64,000 bases of DNA from Bolinopsis microptera (GCF_026151205.1 NC_087078.1:19642265-19706264), one strand, 5' to 3'; shown: positions 40,140 through 51,605, counted from the first letter of the stretch. The notes: a model not told the origin generated them from the letters alone. Translations and numbers: made by a program.

Positions 40140-43100
40140 CTGCAGAACACAGGGGTGGAGGAAGCGGAGGGGGGATAGGGGGCAGGGGGATAGGGGGCCT
40201 GTCAGAACACAGGGGTGGAGGAAGCGGAGGGGGGATATGGGGCAGGGGGGATAGGGGCAGGGGATAGGGGCAGGGGGATAGGGGCAGGGGGGATAGGGGC
40301 AGGGGGATAGGGGCAGGGGGCCTGGCAGAACACACAAAATGGGCGTAGTTACACAATACACTATGTAGGGGGCCGGGGGAGGGGGCAATATGTAGGGCGT
40401 GACTTAACAGTAAAACAGATGTGGAGGTGCAAATGTAGTGTGACAGGCAGGCAGGCAGGTAGGCAGGCAGTACAAATGACAAAGGTATGGAGATTTGGGG
40501 GAGATTTAAATTTAATTGAAATAAAATATCGCTAACTAACATCGAGAGTTTCTTCGTCTAGATTGCTGAGAATTGTGGAAGATATTTTGCTTCTAGCTCT
40601 GCTTCCGGCACTGCTTGTATCACTCCGCGAGGAACTTGACCTCTTGGGTAGTATTACTGATATCGTTACTCGCTCGTCAACGTCTATACAGAGGGTAAAG
40701 TTCGACATCGGGAAAGTCTTTCTGAACCTGTTGAGAACGATTATTTGGATCATATATGATATAAGGTAAATAGGATTGTGGTATGAGAGCCGAGTCAAGG
40801 AAAAAATTACACAATTTAGGGTGATTGGAATCAGTGGATAAATTAGGTAGAGGAATTTAGGTAGAGGAATTTACTGATCTGTAAGGTTTTTCTTCAACAA
40901 AGTGCACTTGTAAACTAATTTACAATCGCTACAATGTGATGCAACGGATCTATTCTTTGTATCACTCTGTAGGGTTTAGGAAAGGAATGTATTCTAATGA
41001 AATTCAAAGTCGGTAAAAAGATTTACTTCTCCCTGGCTAGAAAATCTTCAGATATCTGGATAACGGCTTCTTTGTACTGAGAAGGATCGTTTCTAAAGTA
41101 CCGATATGTACGGGGTATCTTGAACCTGATTGAGGAAAAATATCACATTTTGATTTACAGTAAAGTCCAATACTAAGTTACTATACGGTTTCTAACAATG
41201 ACTGATTACTAAGTTACTACCTATACTCTTAAGAGTAGGTCGAGGTTTGGTAAATTTTCAACTAACCTTGCCATGGCACCGGGTGAAGTTTTTCTAAGAT
41301 CGTCAGCATTAAATACAGGACAGGATATCTCCGACTCGGATAAGTAGGTACCAAGAGGAGGGTCTACTTTCATAACATAAGGTAGAGCAAACAGTGCGTA
41401 GAAGTTAGCTGGTAGGTATCCGTACCTGCAAATTTAGTGGTCAGGGTTCTGGTTCTGGAGATTGTAACTCGTGTCCTTGCTAAGTTAATTTTAAGAACTA
41501 TAAAATGCAAAAGCCATAAATCAGAGATAGGAAATCCCTTAGTGTTAAACTGATTGATCGTTGAAACTAAGTGTTGAACTAGTATATATACTATTATATA
41601 TACTAGTATATAGTCAACATATATAGTCAACATATGAAATGTACCGAACAAGAGTAAGAGGTGATGTTATCTCGCGCTGTCCAGCCTCAATCCAACACAT
41701 AACATACTGGAACACTTCTACTTCGTCCTCTACACACAACCTATTGAAACATTGACTGATTCATTATTTTATTGCTAACTTCATCACCTCATTATTTAAT
41801 CAGTTGATTGTGCGACGTATATATTGATTTTGATATAACTTGATATTCGCAGATGCCAAAACCTTAAAAAGTAGATTCTGGACAAAACCTGCAACTCACT
41901 CCAACATTATCAAACCTATCATTTGAGATGATGTAACAAAACCTACAACTCACTCCAACATTATCAAACCTATCATTTGAGATGATGTAACTGAGAGTCT
42001 TAGCGGTGATGTGTAACCAGGTCTTGACCAGCGGCTGCGCTATTCTTGTTAGCGAATATTTCTTGTTGAACTTAAAGAGTTTGTTGCTACAAGCCTCTTG
42101 AAGCTCAGTGCACTCGTAGAATACTGCAAAGTCTAGATACTCCAAAACATTGGAATGGTTCAGATGATTCTGAGCAAAACTGAGGGGTAGAATTGTAATT
42201 AGTACCTATTAGTGGATTAGAAAACTGTTATTAGTAGATTAGAAAACTGTTAATAGTAGAAAGGTATAAAGCCCAACATTACAGGTTGTAGTACTAGTAA
42301 AACTTTTGTGTCAAGTTATTCGACAAATTTAAAATAGTGACATGATCTCATGATCTGCGAACTTACGTTTCAGTTTCTTCGACGAGCCACTTAACATTGT
42401 ATATCTTAGCAAGTTTGAGAAGGCCGAGAACGTTATCTTGGTGCACGTGAGCATATCCGTAGTACAAACTCCTTAGAAAATCCTAACAAGAGATTTGATT
42501 AAGTTTGGAGAGACAAATTGTAAAATAAATTTAAAAGTCGAGCGGTTAATTTTGCTAAATCTGATACATTTGAAACACTTATTTACAAGGACCAAAATTT
42601 AAAAGCCAAACCTTAGCATCGTTGATATCGTTGCAGTGCGCACTCCAGTTCATAATACCGTTATCAGGGAGTAGTGGGTAGCAGCTCAGAAAGCGCGTCG
42701 CTCTGCGTCGCTAAAACTACTCTGTGCACGTGCACCGCGTCCCCCTGAATGAGCATATTAGTACACAATTAGTACACAATTAGTACACAATTAGTACACA
42801 ACTAGTAAATAATTAGTACATAATTAGTACACAATTAGTACACAACTAGTAAATAATTAGTACATAATTAGTACATAATTAGTACATAATTAGTACATAA
42901 TTAGTACATAATTAGTACATAATTAGTACATAATTAGTACACAATTAGTACATAATTAGTACACAATTAGTACATAATTAGTACACAATTAGTACATAAT
43001 TAGTACATAATTAATACATAATTAGTACACAATTAGTACATAATTAGTACACAATTAGTAAATAATCGGTACATAATTAGTACATAATTAGTACATAATT

Positions 43101-44062
43101 ATTACATAATTAGTACACAATTAGTACATAATTAGTACATAATTAGTACATAATTAGTACATAATTAGTACATAATTAGTACACAATTAGTACATAATTA
43201 GTACACAATTCGTACATAATTGGTACATAATTAATACATAATTAGTACACAATTAGTACATAATTAGTACACAATTAGTAAATAATCGGTACATAATTAG
43301 TACATAATTAGTACATAATTATTACATAATTAGTACATAATTAGTACACAATTAGTACATAATTAGTACATAATTAGTAATTAATTAGTACACAATTAGT
43401 ACATAATTAGTACATAATTAGTACACAATTAGTACATAATTAGTACATAATTAGTACACAATTAGTAAACAATTAGTACATAATTAATACATAATTAGTA
43501 CACAATTAGTACATAATTAGTACACAATTAGTAAATAATTAGTACATAATTAGTAAATAATCGGTACATAATTAGTACATAATTAGTACATAATTAGTAC
43601 ATAATTAGTACAATTTTATGCGTGCGATCAATATGCATCCGATGAAAGAATATTTGTATCCTTTAAATCAAATCCCGAACTATCGATTATTAAAATAGTG
43701 TGCCATGACAAAATAGACCAGAACGTTCAATAATTTTATTTCTACTAGAGGTCTGTGCATTCTTAGTAGTTACTGTCAGTGCCGATATGTTATATGATTA
43801 TGACCACAGGGCACAGAATGCTAATATGGCGGTTCCGGTTCCTTCGAAACAAAGTTGAAAGTTAGGAACATTTTCTCGGCTATAATTTCTTTTATGAATT
43901 ATTGTGCCAGATGTTTTGAATCGACAAAAATAAATGCACTAATGGTCGAAATAAAATTCATACCTGAACATTGACTTTAAGGTCGCTGAACTTAGGTTTG
44001 TTGAACTGAGACCGCAGGCCCTCCCACAAGAGGGTTGACCACTCTAGACTAGGGCGCCCCAT
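39885..44062 (-). CDS. BTB-BACK domain protein, eight exons
   Basis: A complete minus-strand gene from ATG (44060-44062) to TAA (39885-39887): exons 43964-44062, 42612-42744, 42367-42482, 41970-42179, 41267-41425, 41027-41125, 40541-40727 and 40139-39885. All splice phases agree except for one extra base inside exon 2. About 418 residues if that base is an error. Residues about 20-110 form a BTB/POZ fold (FSDLKVNVQ, GDAVHVHRVVLATQSDALSE, DFLRSLYYGYAHVHQDNVLG, AKIYNVKWLVEE). A BACK-like helical region follows (VLEYLDFAVFYECTELQEAC). The C-terminal third is Ser/Thr-rich and disordered (PKRSSSSRSDTSSAGS). There is no Kelch repeat or zinc finger. Many BTB-BACK proteins are cullin-3 adaptors; here that is only inference. 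Confidence 0.85.
40143..40380. repeat. G-rich tandem repeats in BTB intron 7
   Basis: Two copies of AGAACACAGGGGTGGAGGAA plus following text (40143, 40203), then about nine GGGGCAGGGGGATA units and a third CAGAACACA. Runs of four or more G on the plus strand could form G-quadruplexes; the transcript carries the C-rich strand. Confidence 0.9.
40441..40471. repeat. GGCA microsatellite
   Basis: GACAGGCAGGCAGGCAGGTAGGCAGGCAG, seven near-identical tetramers in BTB intron 7. Confidence 0.85.
40541..40727 (-). CDS. BTB gene exon 7
   Basis: Acceptor CTCAACAG and donor GTTAGTT. Reads FRKTFPMSNFTLCIDVDERV, TISVILPKRSSSSRSDTSSA, then KISSTILSNLDEETLD. Begins with one base and ends in phase 0. Confidence 0.8.
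41027..41125 (-). CDS. BTB gene exon 6
   Basis: Acceptor CAATCAG and donor GTAAAT. Reads FKIPRTYRYFRNDPSQYKEA then VIQISEDFLARE; phase matches both sides. Confidence 0.8.
41267..41425 (-). CDS. BTB gene exon 5
   Basis: Acceptor TTTGCAG and donor GTTAGT. Reads YGYLPANFYALFALPYVMKV, DPPLGTYLSESEISCPVFNA, then DDLRKTSPGAMA. Confidence 0.8.
41878..41992. repeat. 54-bp tandem duplication over the exon 4 donor
   Basis: Two copies of a 54-bp unit (minus strand: TTACATCATCTCAAATGATA|GGTTTGATAATG...). The unit covers the last 20-odd bases of exon 4 and its donor site. 54 is a multiple of three, so reading through adds a duplicated 18-residue segment in frame. Confidence 0.9.
41970..42179 (-). CDS. 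BTB gene exon 4, BACK region
   Basis: Acceptor CCCCTCAG and donor ATAG|GTTTGA. Reads FAQNHLNHSNVLEYLDFAVF, YECTELQEACSNKLFKFNKK, then YSLTRIAQPLVKTWLHITAK. Exon 5 fits the phase of this donor. A second, identical donor lies 54 bp further on. Confidence 0.8.
42367..42482 (-). CDS. BTB gene exon 3
   Basis: Acceptor CTTGTTAG and donor GTAAGT. Reads DFLRSLYYGYAHVHQDNVLG then LLKLAKIYNVKWLVEETE. FLRSLYYGY is the BTB 'YxYTG' strand-helix and LLKLAKIYNVKWL the following helix. Confidence 0.85.
42612..42744 (-). CDS. BTB gene exon 2 with apparent +1 frameshift
   Basis: Acceptor CATTCAG and donor GTTTGG enclose 133 nt, but both neighbours demand a multiple of three. The first half reads GDAVHVHRVVLATQSDALSE then LLP; the second half is sensible only one base later (DNGIMNWSAHCNDINDAK). 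One base is surplus around 42675-42690. It may be a sequencing error, a null allele or unusual splicing. Confidence 0.75.
42755..43615. repeat. 11-bp minisatellite ATTAGTACATA in BTB intron 1
   Basis: About 78 copies of TAATTAGTACA with ACACA/ACATA variants fill 860 bp of the first intron. Larger blocks repeat too (42990-43090 and 43210-43310). Confidence 0.95.
43964..44062 (-). CDS. BTB gene exon 1
   Basis: Starts MGRPSLEWSTLLWEGLRSQF and ends KPKFSDLKVNVQ before donor GTATGA. The ATG is the first in this frame after an upstream stop, and 33 residues before the BTB core strand is a usual N-terminal length. Confidence 0.8.
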
Positions 44063-44081
44063 GGGACCTGATGACGGAATT

Positions 44082-44091
44082 GTCACGTGAC
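44082..44091. promoter_or_regulatory. E-box palindrome GTCACGTGAC upstream of BTB ATG
   Basis: The 10-bp palindrome GTCACGTGAC lies 20 bp before the BTB start codon. Such sites are bound by USF/MITF-type bHLH-Zip factors in animals; function here is inferred. Confidence 0.45.
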
Positions 44092-44211
44092 TTGCTGACG
44101 ACAAGTGGTTGAGAAGGCGATGTTGTTACTATGGGGACCGGTCACTGCAGGAGTCCCGGTCTGGTGGATTGTTTGCGGAGGCGATTACGGGGCCTGCTCA
44201 TAATCTTGACG

Positions 44212-44941
44212 GGATTGTGTGTTATTAGTTGTTATCAAGCAAAATAACGGAGTATGTAGTTAATGATTGTGTGTTATTAGTTGTCATCAAACAAAATAAC
44301 GGAGTATGCAGTTAATGATTGTGTGTTATTAGTTGTCATCAAGCAAAATAATGGAGTATGCAGTTAATGATTGTGTGTTATTAGTTGTCATCAAACAAAA
44401 TAACGGAGTATGCAGTTAATGATTGTGTATTATTAGTTGTCATCAAACAAAATAAAGGAGTATGCAGTTAATGATTGTGTGTTATTAGTTGTCATCAAGC
44501 AAAATAACGGAGTATGCAGTTAATGATTGTGTGTTATTAGTTGTCATCAGACAAAATAACGGAGTATGCAGTTAATGATTGTGTGTTATTAGTTGTCATC
44601 AAGCAAAATAACGGAGTATGCAGTTAATGATTGTGTGTTATTAGTTGTCATCAAGCAAAATAACGGAGTATGCAGTTAATGATTGTGTGTTATTAGTTGT
44701 TATCAAGCAAAATAACGGAGTATGCAGTTAATGATTGTGTGTTATTAGTTGTCATCAAGCAAAATAACGGAGTATGCAGTTAATGATTGTGTGTTATTAG
44801 TTGTCATCAAGCAAAATAACGGAGTATGCAGTTAATGATTGTGTGTTATTAGTTGTCATCAAGCAAAATAACGGAGTATGCAGTTAATGATTGTGTGTTA
44901 TTAGTTGTCATCAAGCAAAATAACGGAGTATGCAGTTAATG
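44212..44941. repeat. 52-bp minisatellite, about 14 copies
   Basis: Nearly identical units of GATTGTGTGTTATTAGTTGT + CATCAAGCAAAATAACGGAG + TATGCAGTTAAT begin about 150 bp upstream of the BTB start codon, so they occupy its proximal 5' flank. Confidence 0.96.
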
Positions 44942-45496
44942 AAATAAATGTAGAATGAAGTCAACCCTTTGAAGCCTTAAAAGATAAAGCTGTGTTAAAG
45001 GTGATCGCAAAAACGGGAAAATGTATAGAGTACAACTGCAAAATATTGAAATTAAATCAATAGAGTATATATTGAAAAATGCCGCATTATGTGATCATTG
45101 TGGAAGGAACGCGGGATCGTTGGAATAAAAATTCAGAGACTATTTACGACTAACTTATCAACGTTGTGATGTGATTTTATAGCTATAGTATAACTAAAGG
45201 GAGTCAAGAATCTTATTTCACAATCAGTAATCAATAAAAAGTGTTAAAAGAATGTAATGACTTATAATCCAAAGAGTATCACATAATGTATATCGTACAC
45301 AGCGAATAGTACATTATACATTATTCTAAACTATACATTATATTTATATTCGGTGAATTGAAAATTTGACAGAGCTGATGTCCCATGTAGATTGTAGATG
45401 GCCGTATACCATAGATTAATCGATTAAAGAGCAGAGAGTGAAACATCAAACTGTATCAAAAAGAAGGCGAACCAAGCACTGATTTTTTTACCGCAG
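44942..45496. other. No feature recognised
   Basis: AT-rich sequence between the minisatellite and the plus-strand terminal exon at 45497; the upstream exons of that exon were not found. Confidence 0.3.
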
Positions 45497-45592
45497 CAAA
45501 ATAGTCCTTCCTCTGAATCACTGCGGCAGAGTCCGAGTACTATGTCATTTGATGGAGGTCTAATACCAAGTCCCAGGCCGAGAAAGGCCTAG
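45497..45592 (+). CDS. Probable terminal exon, Ser/Pro-rich tail
   Basis: Acceptor TTTTTTTACCGCAG followed by QNSPSSESLRQSPSTMSFDG then GLIPSPRPRKA and TAG. SP and basic motifs look like a disordered C-terminus. Parent gene unknown; it may belong with exons 46327-46673 as an alternative end. Confidence 0.4.
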   Translation, partial: QNSPSSESLRQSPSTMSFDGGLIPSPRPRKA

Positions 45593-46326
45593 GTCTACTT
45601 AACTCTACACCAAGACTCGGAACAAAATCGCTCAACAACCAAGACAACAATTTAATCGTACGTGAAAAATGCTAAAGAGTGGAACTAAGCACCCTAAAAG
45701 GCCCCACCGCTATGTGAGTTATGACTGAAATCAGATAGCATCCCTTATTTCATTAAAAAGTTGATGAAATAAGGTGAAAATGATCATAAACGTACCTTGT
45801 GGTTAAATCTCTAAGTCTAACCCAATCTTCGTGGAAAAAACTGTAAGTGCAATCCGTAAGAATTTCAAAATGTCCCAGCAGTTATGACAGCGGTAAGATT
45901 GGTAATTTTCAGGATGACAGATCAAACTTTCAAAAATTAACCCATGTGTCATAAGATTCAGTACATATTCTAGGTAGCTGTTCTTAAGCATAATCTTTTA
46001 CGTTAGGAAAGAACAATGAGTGACTAGCACGGAACAATGACTGACTAGCACGGAACAATGACTGACTAGCACTGCTGTTATAAGCCAGTCTCAGGAAAAA
46101 ATATCTGATATCTGAATCAACATCTCTAACTCTAAGCTTGCCCATTCTGTGATACCCACTAAAGTTTCAGCCCACAGCCGCAAAGAACATAGAATGTAGG
46201 GCCACCTAAAATTATTTGTAGTTATATTGTTGTGATGAAAGATTAAATTGTTCAGTAATTTATTCTATCAACACTACTATTTAACAAATAATCTGAGGTG
46301 ACACTTCAGTCCATTTCTTTTCACAG
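45593..46326. other. Intron or spacer; short direct repeat
   Basis: Three copies of CGGAACAATGACTGACTAG (about 46010-46070). A candidate short exon ending at donor CT|GTAAGT near 45832 would fit the phase of exon 46327 but is not convincing. Confidence 0.4.
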
Positions 46327-46428
46327 CCTAATCTGGTACAATATTACAAAGCAGTTAGCCGAGAGAAACGTTGATTTTAGATTCGATCAGTGTCAGAAAA
46401 TGGCAAGAGATTCCAACTTGTGGAAAAA
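46327..46428 (+). CDS. Exon with Myb/SANT-like C-terminal half
   Basis: Acceptor TTTTCACAG, donor AA|GTACTA. Reads LIWYNITKQLAERNVDFRFD then QCQKMARDSNLWK. The order Trp-x2-Ile-x3-Leu ... QC-x-K ... LW-K resembles the second and third helices of Myb/SANT-like (trihelix/MADF) DNA-binding domains. The first helix would lie in a missing upstream exon. Confidence 0.45.
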
Positions 46429-46564
46429 GTACTAAAATGATTACTCAGTGTTTAATATTTAAAGTGACCTGACGTTGTGAGTTTGAGCTTTAATACCATT
46501 ATAATATTGTTGTGAACTCGCTAATTATTCAATTAACAACTTCTCGGTTCTCTTTTAATCACAG

Positions 46565-46673
46565 TAAGAAATTCCAGGAACAGACGGCGGCGGAATCTAC
46601 AAATCTAGTAATGCAAAACGAAAAACCAGACAAAGAACTGAGCTCCTCTACGTCTGCTCGTGCTAAACGCTAG
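46565..46673 (+). CDS. Terminal exon of the Myb/SANT-like gene
   Basis: Acceptor TTAATCACAG; reads KKFQEQTAAESTNLVMQNEK then PDKELSSSTSARAKR and TAG. Phase matches exon 46327-46428. The tail is charged and probably disordered. Confidence 0.5.
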
Positions 46674-48257
46674 ACCTGTGGGCTCCGCATATCACATGCA
46701 AATATAACGAATATTGTCATGTTTTGTAAGATATCGTGATCTTTCGTTAATCGATTCAATCACGTAAACACCAAGTATTAAGTATTCCCAAACAAAACAT
46801 ATTCTCTCTGTAATATATTTAACCGAAAACGAATTATCAGCAAAACATTGACTTTTAAAATTAAGGCATATAATTGTGGGCAGTGTTTATATGCCAGAAA
46901 TTAAAAAGCTTTAATAAATTTTATTCAAGTTTAATATCGAAATTTTTACCATAGTGAAAACATTGTAGAACAGAGGTATACTAAGCACAAGATGATACAG
47001 ACAAACCTCCCAAGGTTGCTTCTTATTTTAGAGTAAATTTCGAGAGCAAGGACCGATTTATGTAACATAAATAATGCTTTTCTTAAAGAATCATTTAGAG
47101 ACTAGGGTCGACCTGCAAATTACACTAATTCGTAACTTAATTTCTGAATGGCCATTATGATCACTAAAGTGAGATTATTGTATTTGTAACGCTACTTATA
47201 TCCTCAATTACTTGTAGTTGTTTTAACCGGATACAATTAATGACTATTCGATCAAAGACTGTTTAGTCATGAAATCTATAACTTTTACAATTAAGTATCG
47301 TCTATTTCATTGTAATTGTAATTTGTTATGTATTTTGTGCATCTTACTCTACTCGCTTTTCCAAGGTAGGGGCGGTCGTTACGCCACTGTGCTTGAGGAA
47401 ATATCAAAAAGGCTAGAAAATAATTAAGTTCTGTCCGAAAAATAGAAGTCCTTCAGAGGGTTTTGTTCAAGAAACAAAAGGGCAAAACGAAAGCATCAAG
47501 TTTTCGACCTGTCAAAAAAGCTCATATCTTGAAATCAGTAATAGGGTGGCAACACAGATTTATTATTAGTTGTGACGAAAATATAAAACTATTTGCACAT
47601 TTTAATGCCAGTTTGAGCCGGTAAAACGAATTATTGCGGTAAATGAATATTTCACGATATCCCCAAATGTACAAATTTTCAGGTTGGTCACATATTTCCA
47701 ATGGCGCATAATCATAATACTAGCTGAAAATCTCCAATATTTCAGAATATTTATCCAATTATAGGGTCGTGTAGAATGATTAATTGATTGTAAAATACTT
47801 CAATTAATATCCAATTTTACGATCATAATTGCACTATTATTTGTCAATGATACATGGTCGGGTGGGCTTCAATTATTTGAAACAAATATTAATATCCTCA
47901 CAAGCACTAATAGAGTATATCAGGGTTGGACAGTCACAACACAACATGCAGTCTGGTTAACTGAATTATATTTTAGATGGGAATGTGAAATAAAACATGA
48001 AAGTTCAAAACATAAACAAATATTTTCTTCACGGTAATTTTACTCTCGAACTGATTTCTTAATTGGACTACTGTCTGAAGAAATAATCTAAGAATGTTCT
48101 TGAAAAAAAAAACGTACGAGGTTATTTTTAAACAGCAAGATATGGGCATAAAACAAAAGAATGTCATGATTATATGATATTGGGTGTTTTCCAAGTTTCG
48201 AATAGCAATATCCGTATCATAACAGACAGCTGTAACTGTAAGATTCCTAGCATTCTT
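46674..48257. other. Gene-poor stretch with a hAT MITE relic
   Basis: CGTTACGCCACTGTGCTTG at about 47378-47396 matches the right terminus of the hAT MITE at 14190-14478; no left end was found. AATAAATTTTATTCAAGTTT at about 46914 is identical to a segment at about 35531. Confidence 0.4.
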
Positions 48258-48412
48258 AGGGGTCTTTCAGATATTACGTAATGAATTTAACCCCCAGCTC
48301 CCCCTCCGTAATCATTTTTGCACATAGTCATAGCTATTGTATCAAAATTACACTAGCGTAATCATTTGGAGACCCCCCCCTCCCCCTCGGCTGATTACGT
48401 AATATCCAATTC
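48258..48412. mobile_element. ISL2EU-like MITE
   Basis: Left end GGGGTCTTTCAGATATTACG, right part GCTGATTACGTAATATC. The inside is C-rich with two GTAATCATTT motifs. The terminus GGGGTCGTTCAxATATTACGT is characteristic of ISL2EU-type elements in invertebrates (from memory of the family, not a search). Confidence 0.5.
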
Positions 48413-49227
48413 AGGCGTGCTTCACTCCACCTCACTCCAAGTTCATTCTGAACGGTAAATGGAATACTAATGACACTCACTTACAGCCTTACTGAGTGTT
48501 ATAGCTTAATTAATGTACTTATCACTTTTACTATAAATAAATAACTTGGCAAGTATCCCAGTAATTGAGAGATCAGAGAAATAAGAGATTTGGATGAAAT
48601 TAGTAAAATGCCATGATTTGTGTTATTAATTAATACACCACGGTAAGCGATGATTGACAAATGCTATAATTGGTGATTATACTCGTCAACGGCGATCTTT
48701 TTATATTTGCATCGCCTGCAAACTAAAATTAAAAACGTCTATAAATAATTAGTTTTAAGAGCATGAGCGCAAGAAATAGACTATTCTAAATTGCTGGACA
48801 CCAAGAATGTGCTATCCTGCAAATCAACGAGATCGTTTATACATTAAATGTAGCATCCATTGTTCTTTTTAACTGTCGTACTCGCGTACCACGGCCCATC
48901 GATAAAATTGATAAATCTTTAAGTTTCTTGTCTAAATTCTAGACATTTTGGAGGGGATTATTTAAAACATGTAAGTGATACGAAGAGTTTGTTTTAGCAG
49001 GAGCTTTCAAAAAACATGTGTAAATCGTCTTCAGCTGTGAGCTGAGTACTTAGACATTTTAATGATCTGTAGGGAACATCACGGCTCTTGACAATGCGAA
49101 CCAGTGCAAACTGGTAAAACAAAATGAAATAATCCCAACAATACGTTAATAACTCACGCCCGGCCTTGCGAGATCTATGCTAAATTTTAGAACAATTTTC
49201 TCATTAAAGCTCAAATATTTTCGGCAG
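48413..49227. other. No gene seen
   Basis: AT-rich, no repeats or exons recognised. Confidence 0.35.
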
Positions 49228-49270
49228 AAAGGATCATTCTCAGCAAATGAATTATCCATATTCCGCTATC
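49228..49270 (+). CDS. Candidate short exon
   Basis: Acceptor TTTTCGGCAG and donor GTAAGT bracket 43 nt, open in two frames (KGSFSANELSIFRY or KDHSQQMNYPYSAI). The first is phase-compatible with 51606-51688. Confidence 0.2.
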
Positions 49271-50079
49271 GTAAGTTCTAAACGTAAACCACGGCGGAAT
49301 GGCACTATTGATGATTTTTTACAGACTGTTCGCTTTCCAAAGTCGCCTAATCGTCACTCATTGTTGCTGTTACGGTTAGTCATTATAGTCGGTAATATGG
49401 ACAGGCTATCAAGGATGTTAAGTACGTAGCGTATCTTATAAACGTACGGCATACGAATACGTATTTCTCAAGAGTGTTTTGCGTATTTCGTTCAAATCTG
49501 TCATTTCAACCATACGACATACCTTACGAGACATATTTGTATGGTACGAAATTTGGGGATTTTTGGAAAAAATGGGAAAAAATCCCCATATTTTCGTACT
49601 GAATTCCTGAAATTTCGTACTGAATTACTGTATTTCTGAAAAAAAATCCCCATATTTTCGTTCCCCAATAATTTTGATCCCCAGAATTATGATCCAAATA
49701 AATATGTCTTGTAAGGTAGATAACATAGATTCATTAAAATGAGTATGACCATTTTGGTAGCAATTTGTATTCAAGCAGATTATGATGCCGATTACTGATT
49801 AGGCAGATTATGATGTCAGATGTGCGGCGCGTGTGGCGTGGCAGCTTATGTACTAAGTACTCGCGTACTACTACTTGTAAAAAACAATTTTCTCTACGTT
49901 TCATGCTACCCTGATCTTGCTATTATGATATCGAGCCAAGCACCTTCTAAACTACTTACTATTATAGCCAGATATTCGATCAATTTCTAAATTTTATCAT
50001 TATTAGTATTAGAGTGAAATTGAGTGGAATTTGAATTAAAATATTGTCAAATTGTTATTATTCTAGAGGGTAAAAAAGA
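49271..50079. other. No gene seen
   Basis: Contains an imperfect direct repeat of AAATCCCCATATTTTCGT (about 49580 and 49645). Confidence 0.35.
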
Positions 50080-50208
50080 AAATGTTGATTACGTAATCAA
50101 CGACCAAACCCCCCCCCCCCCTAATCAACCGTAAGCATTTGGAACCCCCCCCCCCCCCCCCCCAATCCCCATCCCCTCGGCTGATTACGTTATATGTGAA
50201 CGACCCCT
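50080..50208. mobile_element. ISL2EU-like MITE, second copy
   Basis: Runs from TTGATTACGTAATCAACGAC through long C runs (about 13 and 18 bases) to CGGCTGATTACGTTATATGT + GAACGACCCC. The right end repeats the window's first 16 bases. The left terminus is less clear. Confidence 0.5.
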
Positions 50209-50278
50209 TAACAACGATGCAGGCTATATCAAACAAACGATTATATTGAATATTCGTCATTCATAAAAACTAGTGAAT

Positions 50279-50352
50279 GTTTATGTAATGCATAATATGT
50301 ATGTTTATGTAATGCATAATATGTATGTTTATGTAATGCATAATATATATGT
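50279..50352. repeat. 24-bp tandem repeat, three copies
   Basis: TGTTTATGTAATGCATAATA + TGTA repeated three times. Confidence 0.9.
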
Positions 50353-51605
50353 ATGCCTGAAAGAGAAAAAGAGAAAAGGGAGAAAAAGTATGAGAAATGG
50401 GAATACTCTATGATACGTCAGTACTGACTAGTGAGACTACTCAGTACAGATATACGTGATTGTTCGAGTGGTCACGAAGAAACATTCTTTAGTTCTTTTC
50501 CCCACTAGACGCTTGTATAAAAATGAGATTTAACAAGTTTCGGGTAGACGGTGATGTCACTTAAAATATTAGGCGATCACAGCGCTAATATGAAACGGAA
50601 GGGTTTTCGTAGGGTTCCATAGGGTTCCATAGGGTTCCGAAGGTTAGTCGACCATTATTAAGACGATATCTTGGAGAAACTACCGTTACTGTGGTAATAA
50701 TAACCGCTGTAATAATAACGGTCCATTAATATTAATTCCATTGACGTTAAGTAGGTACAGTTTTTTACTAAAATAATGACCGTATAAATTTGTACGGCAA
50801 CATAAAAAAGCAAAAGCAAAAACCGGACGTGACAAATAAAAGTTGTGGGCCACTTTTCAATAAGTCTGAAATCACTGAGACGGAAAGATTTTTGTGGGTT
50901 TGGCCACTTCTGAAAATGAACAAAGTATTCAGATTCTGTCTCAAAAGTTGTAACAACAGTGTTTTAAATTTTTTAACATAATTTCCGGAGAAATTTTGGT
51001 GGTGAAAAAGTGACAAATGTTAGTATCGCTGGCGCTGGATTGGAGTGATCTTTGAAGGTAAACAACGATAATCACATTACTCATTATATAACAATACATT
51101 CCACTAAGAATTTGATGAGGGACAGCTGAAATCATGGTTAAGATAAAAAGCATAAAATTCAGCCTTTGCACAGTAGCGTAACATGTCATTTGGCAGCCAA
51201 CGTGGTTTGGTTTTTACTAATTAGCATGTTTTCAAGAAATAATGCAGTTTCACACTTCTACTCGCATTTAAATTGAAACCGAGACCGTGCGAATATATCA
51301 ATACATATTGAGTAATCTCCTTTCCCTAATAAGAGCATTTTTACTTGTCGCAACAACCGGGATAAAGATAATTTTACCCAGAATACATTACAACAATGCG
51401 ACTCATAAATAATACTCCAATCCGGATTTTACAATACATATTCCATCATTTTCCTCCGTGCGTCACAAATTACCAACAATTTGATTAAAACACTAATAGT
51501 GCTGGGTAATGGGAAAACGGTAGTGAGTAAAATTGTTGTTATAGATCTATCATCAGGCAACCTTTGTTATGATTATGATTCCAAAGTGACATTTGAACCC
51601 AACAG
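50353..51605. other. No supported gene
   Basis: A short AGGGTTCCAT triplet repeat lies at 50610-50640. Overlapping open frames at 50768-51189 lack motifs. Confidence 0.35.

Noticed and set aside
44212..44941. CRISPR-like array of 52-bp units (also 53994-55287 and 24955-25490)
   Set aside because: The whole unit repeats with no variable spacers, and the setting is an animal genome with introns; these are minisatellites.
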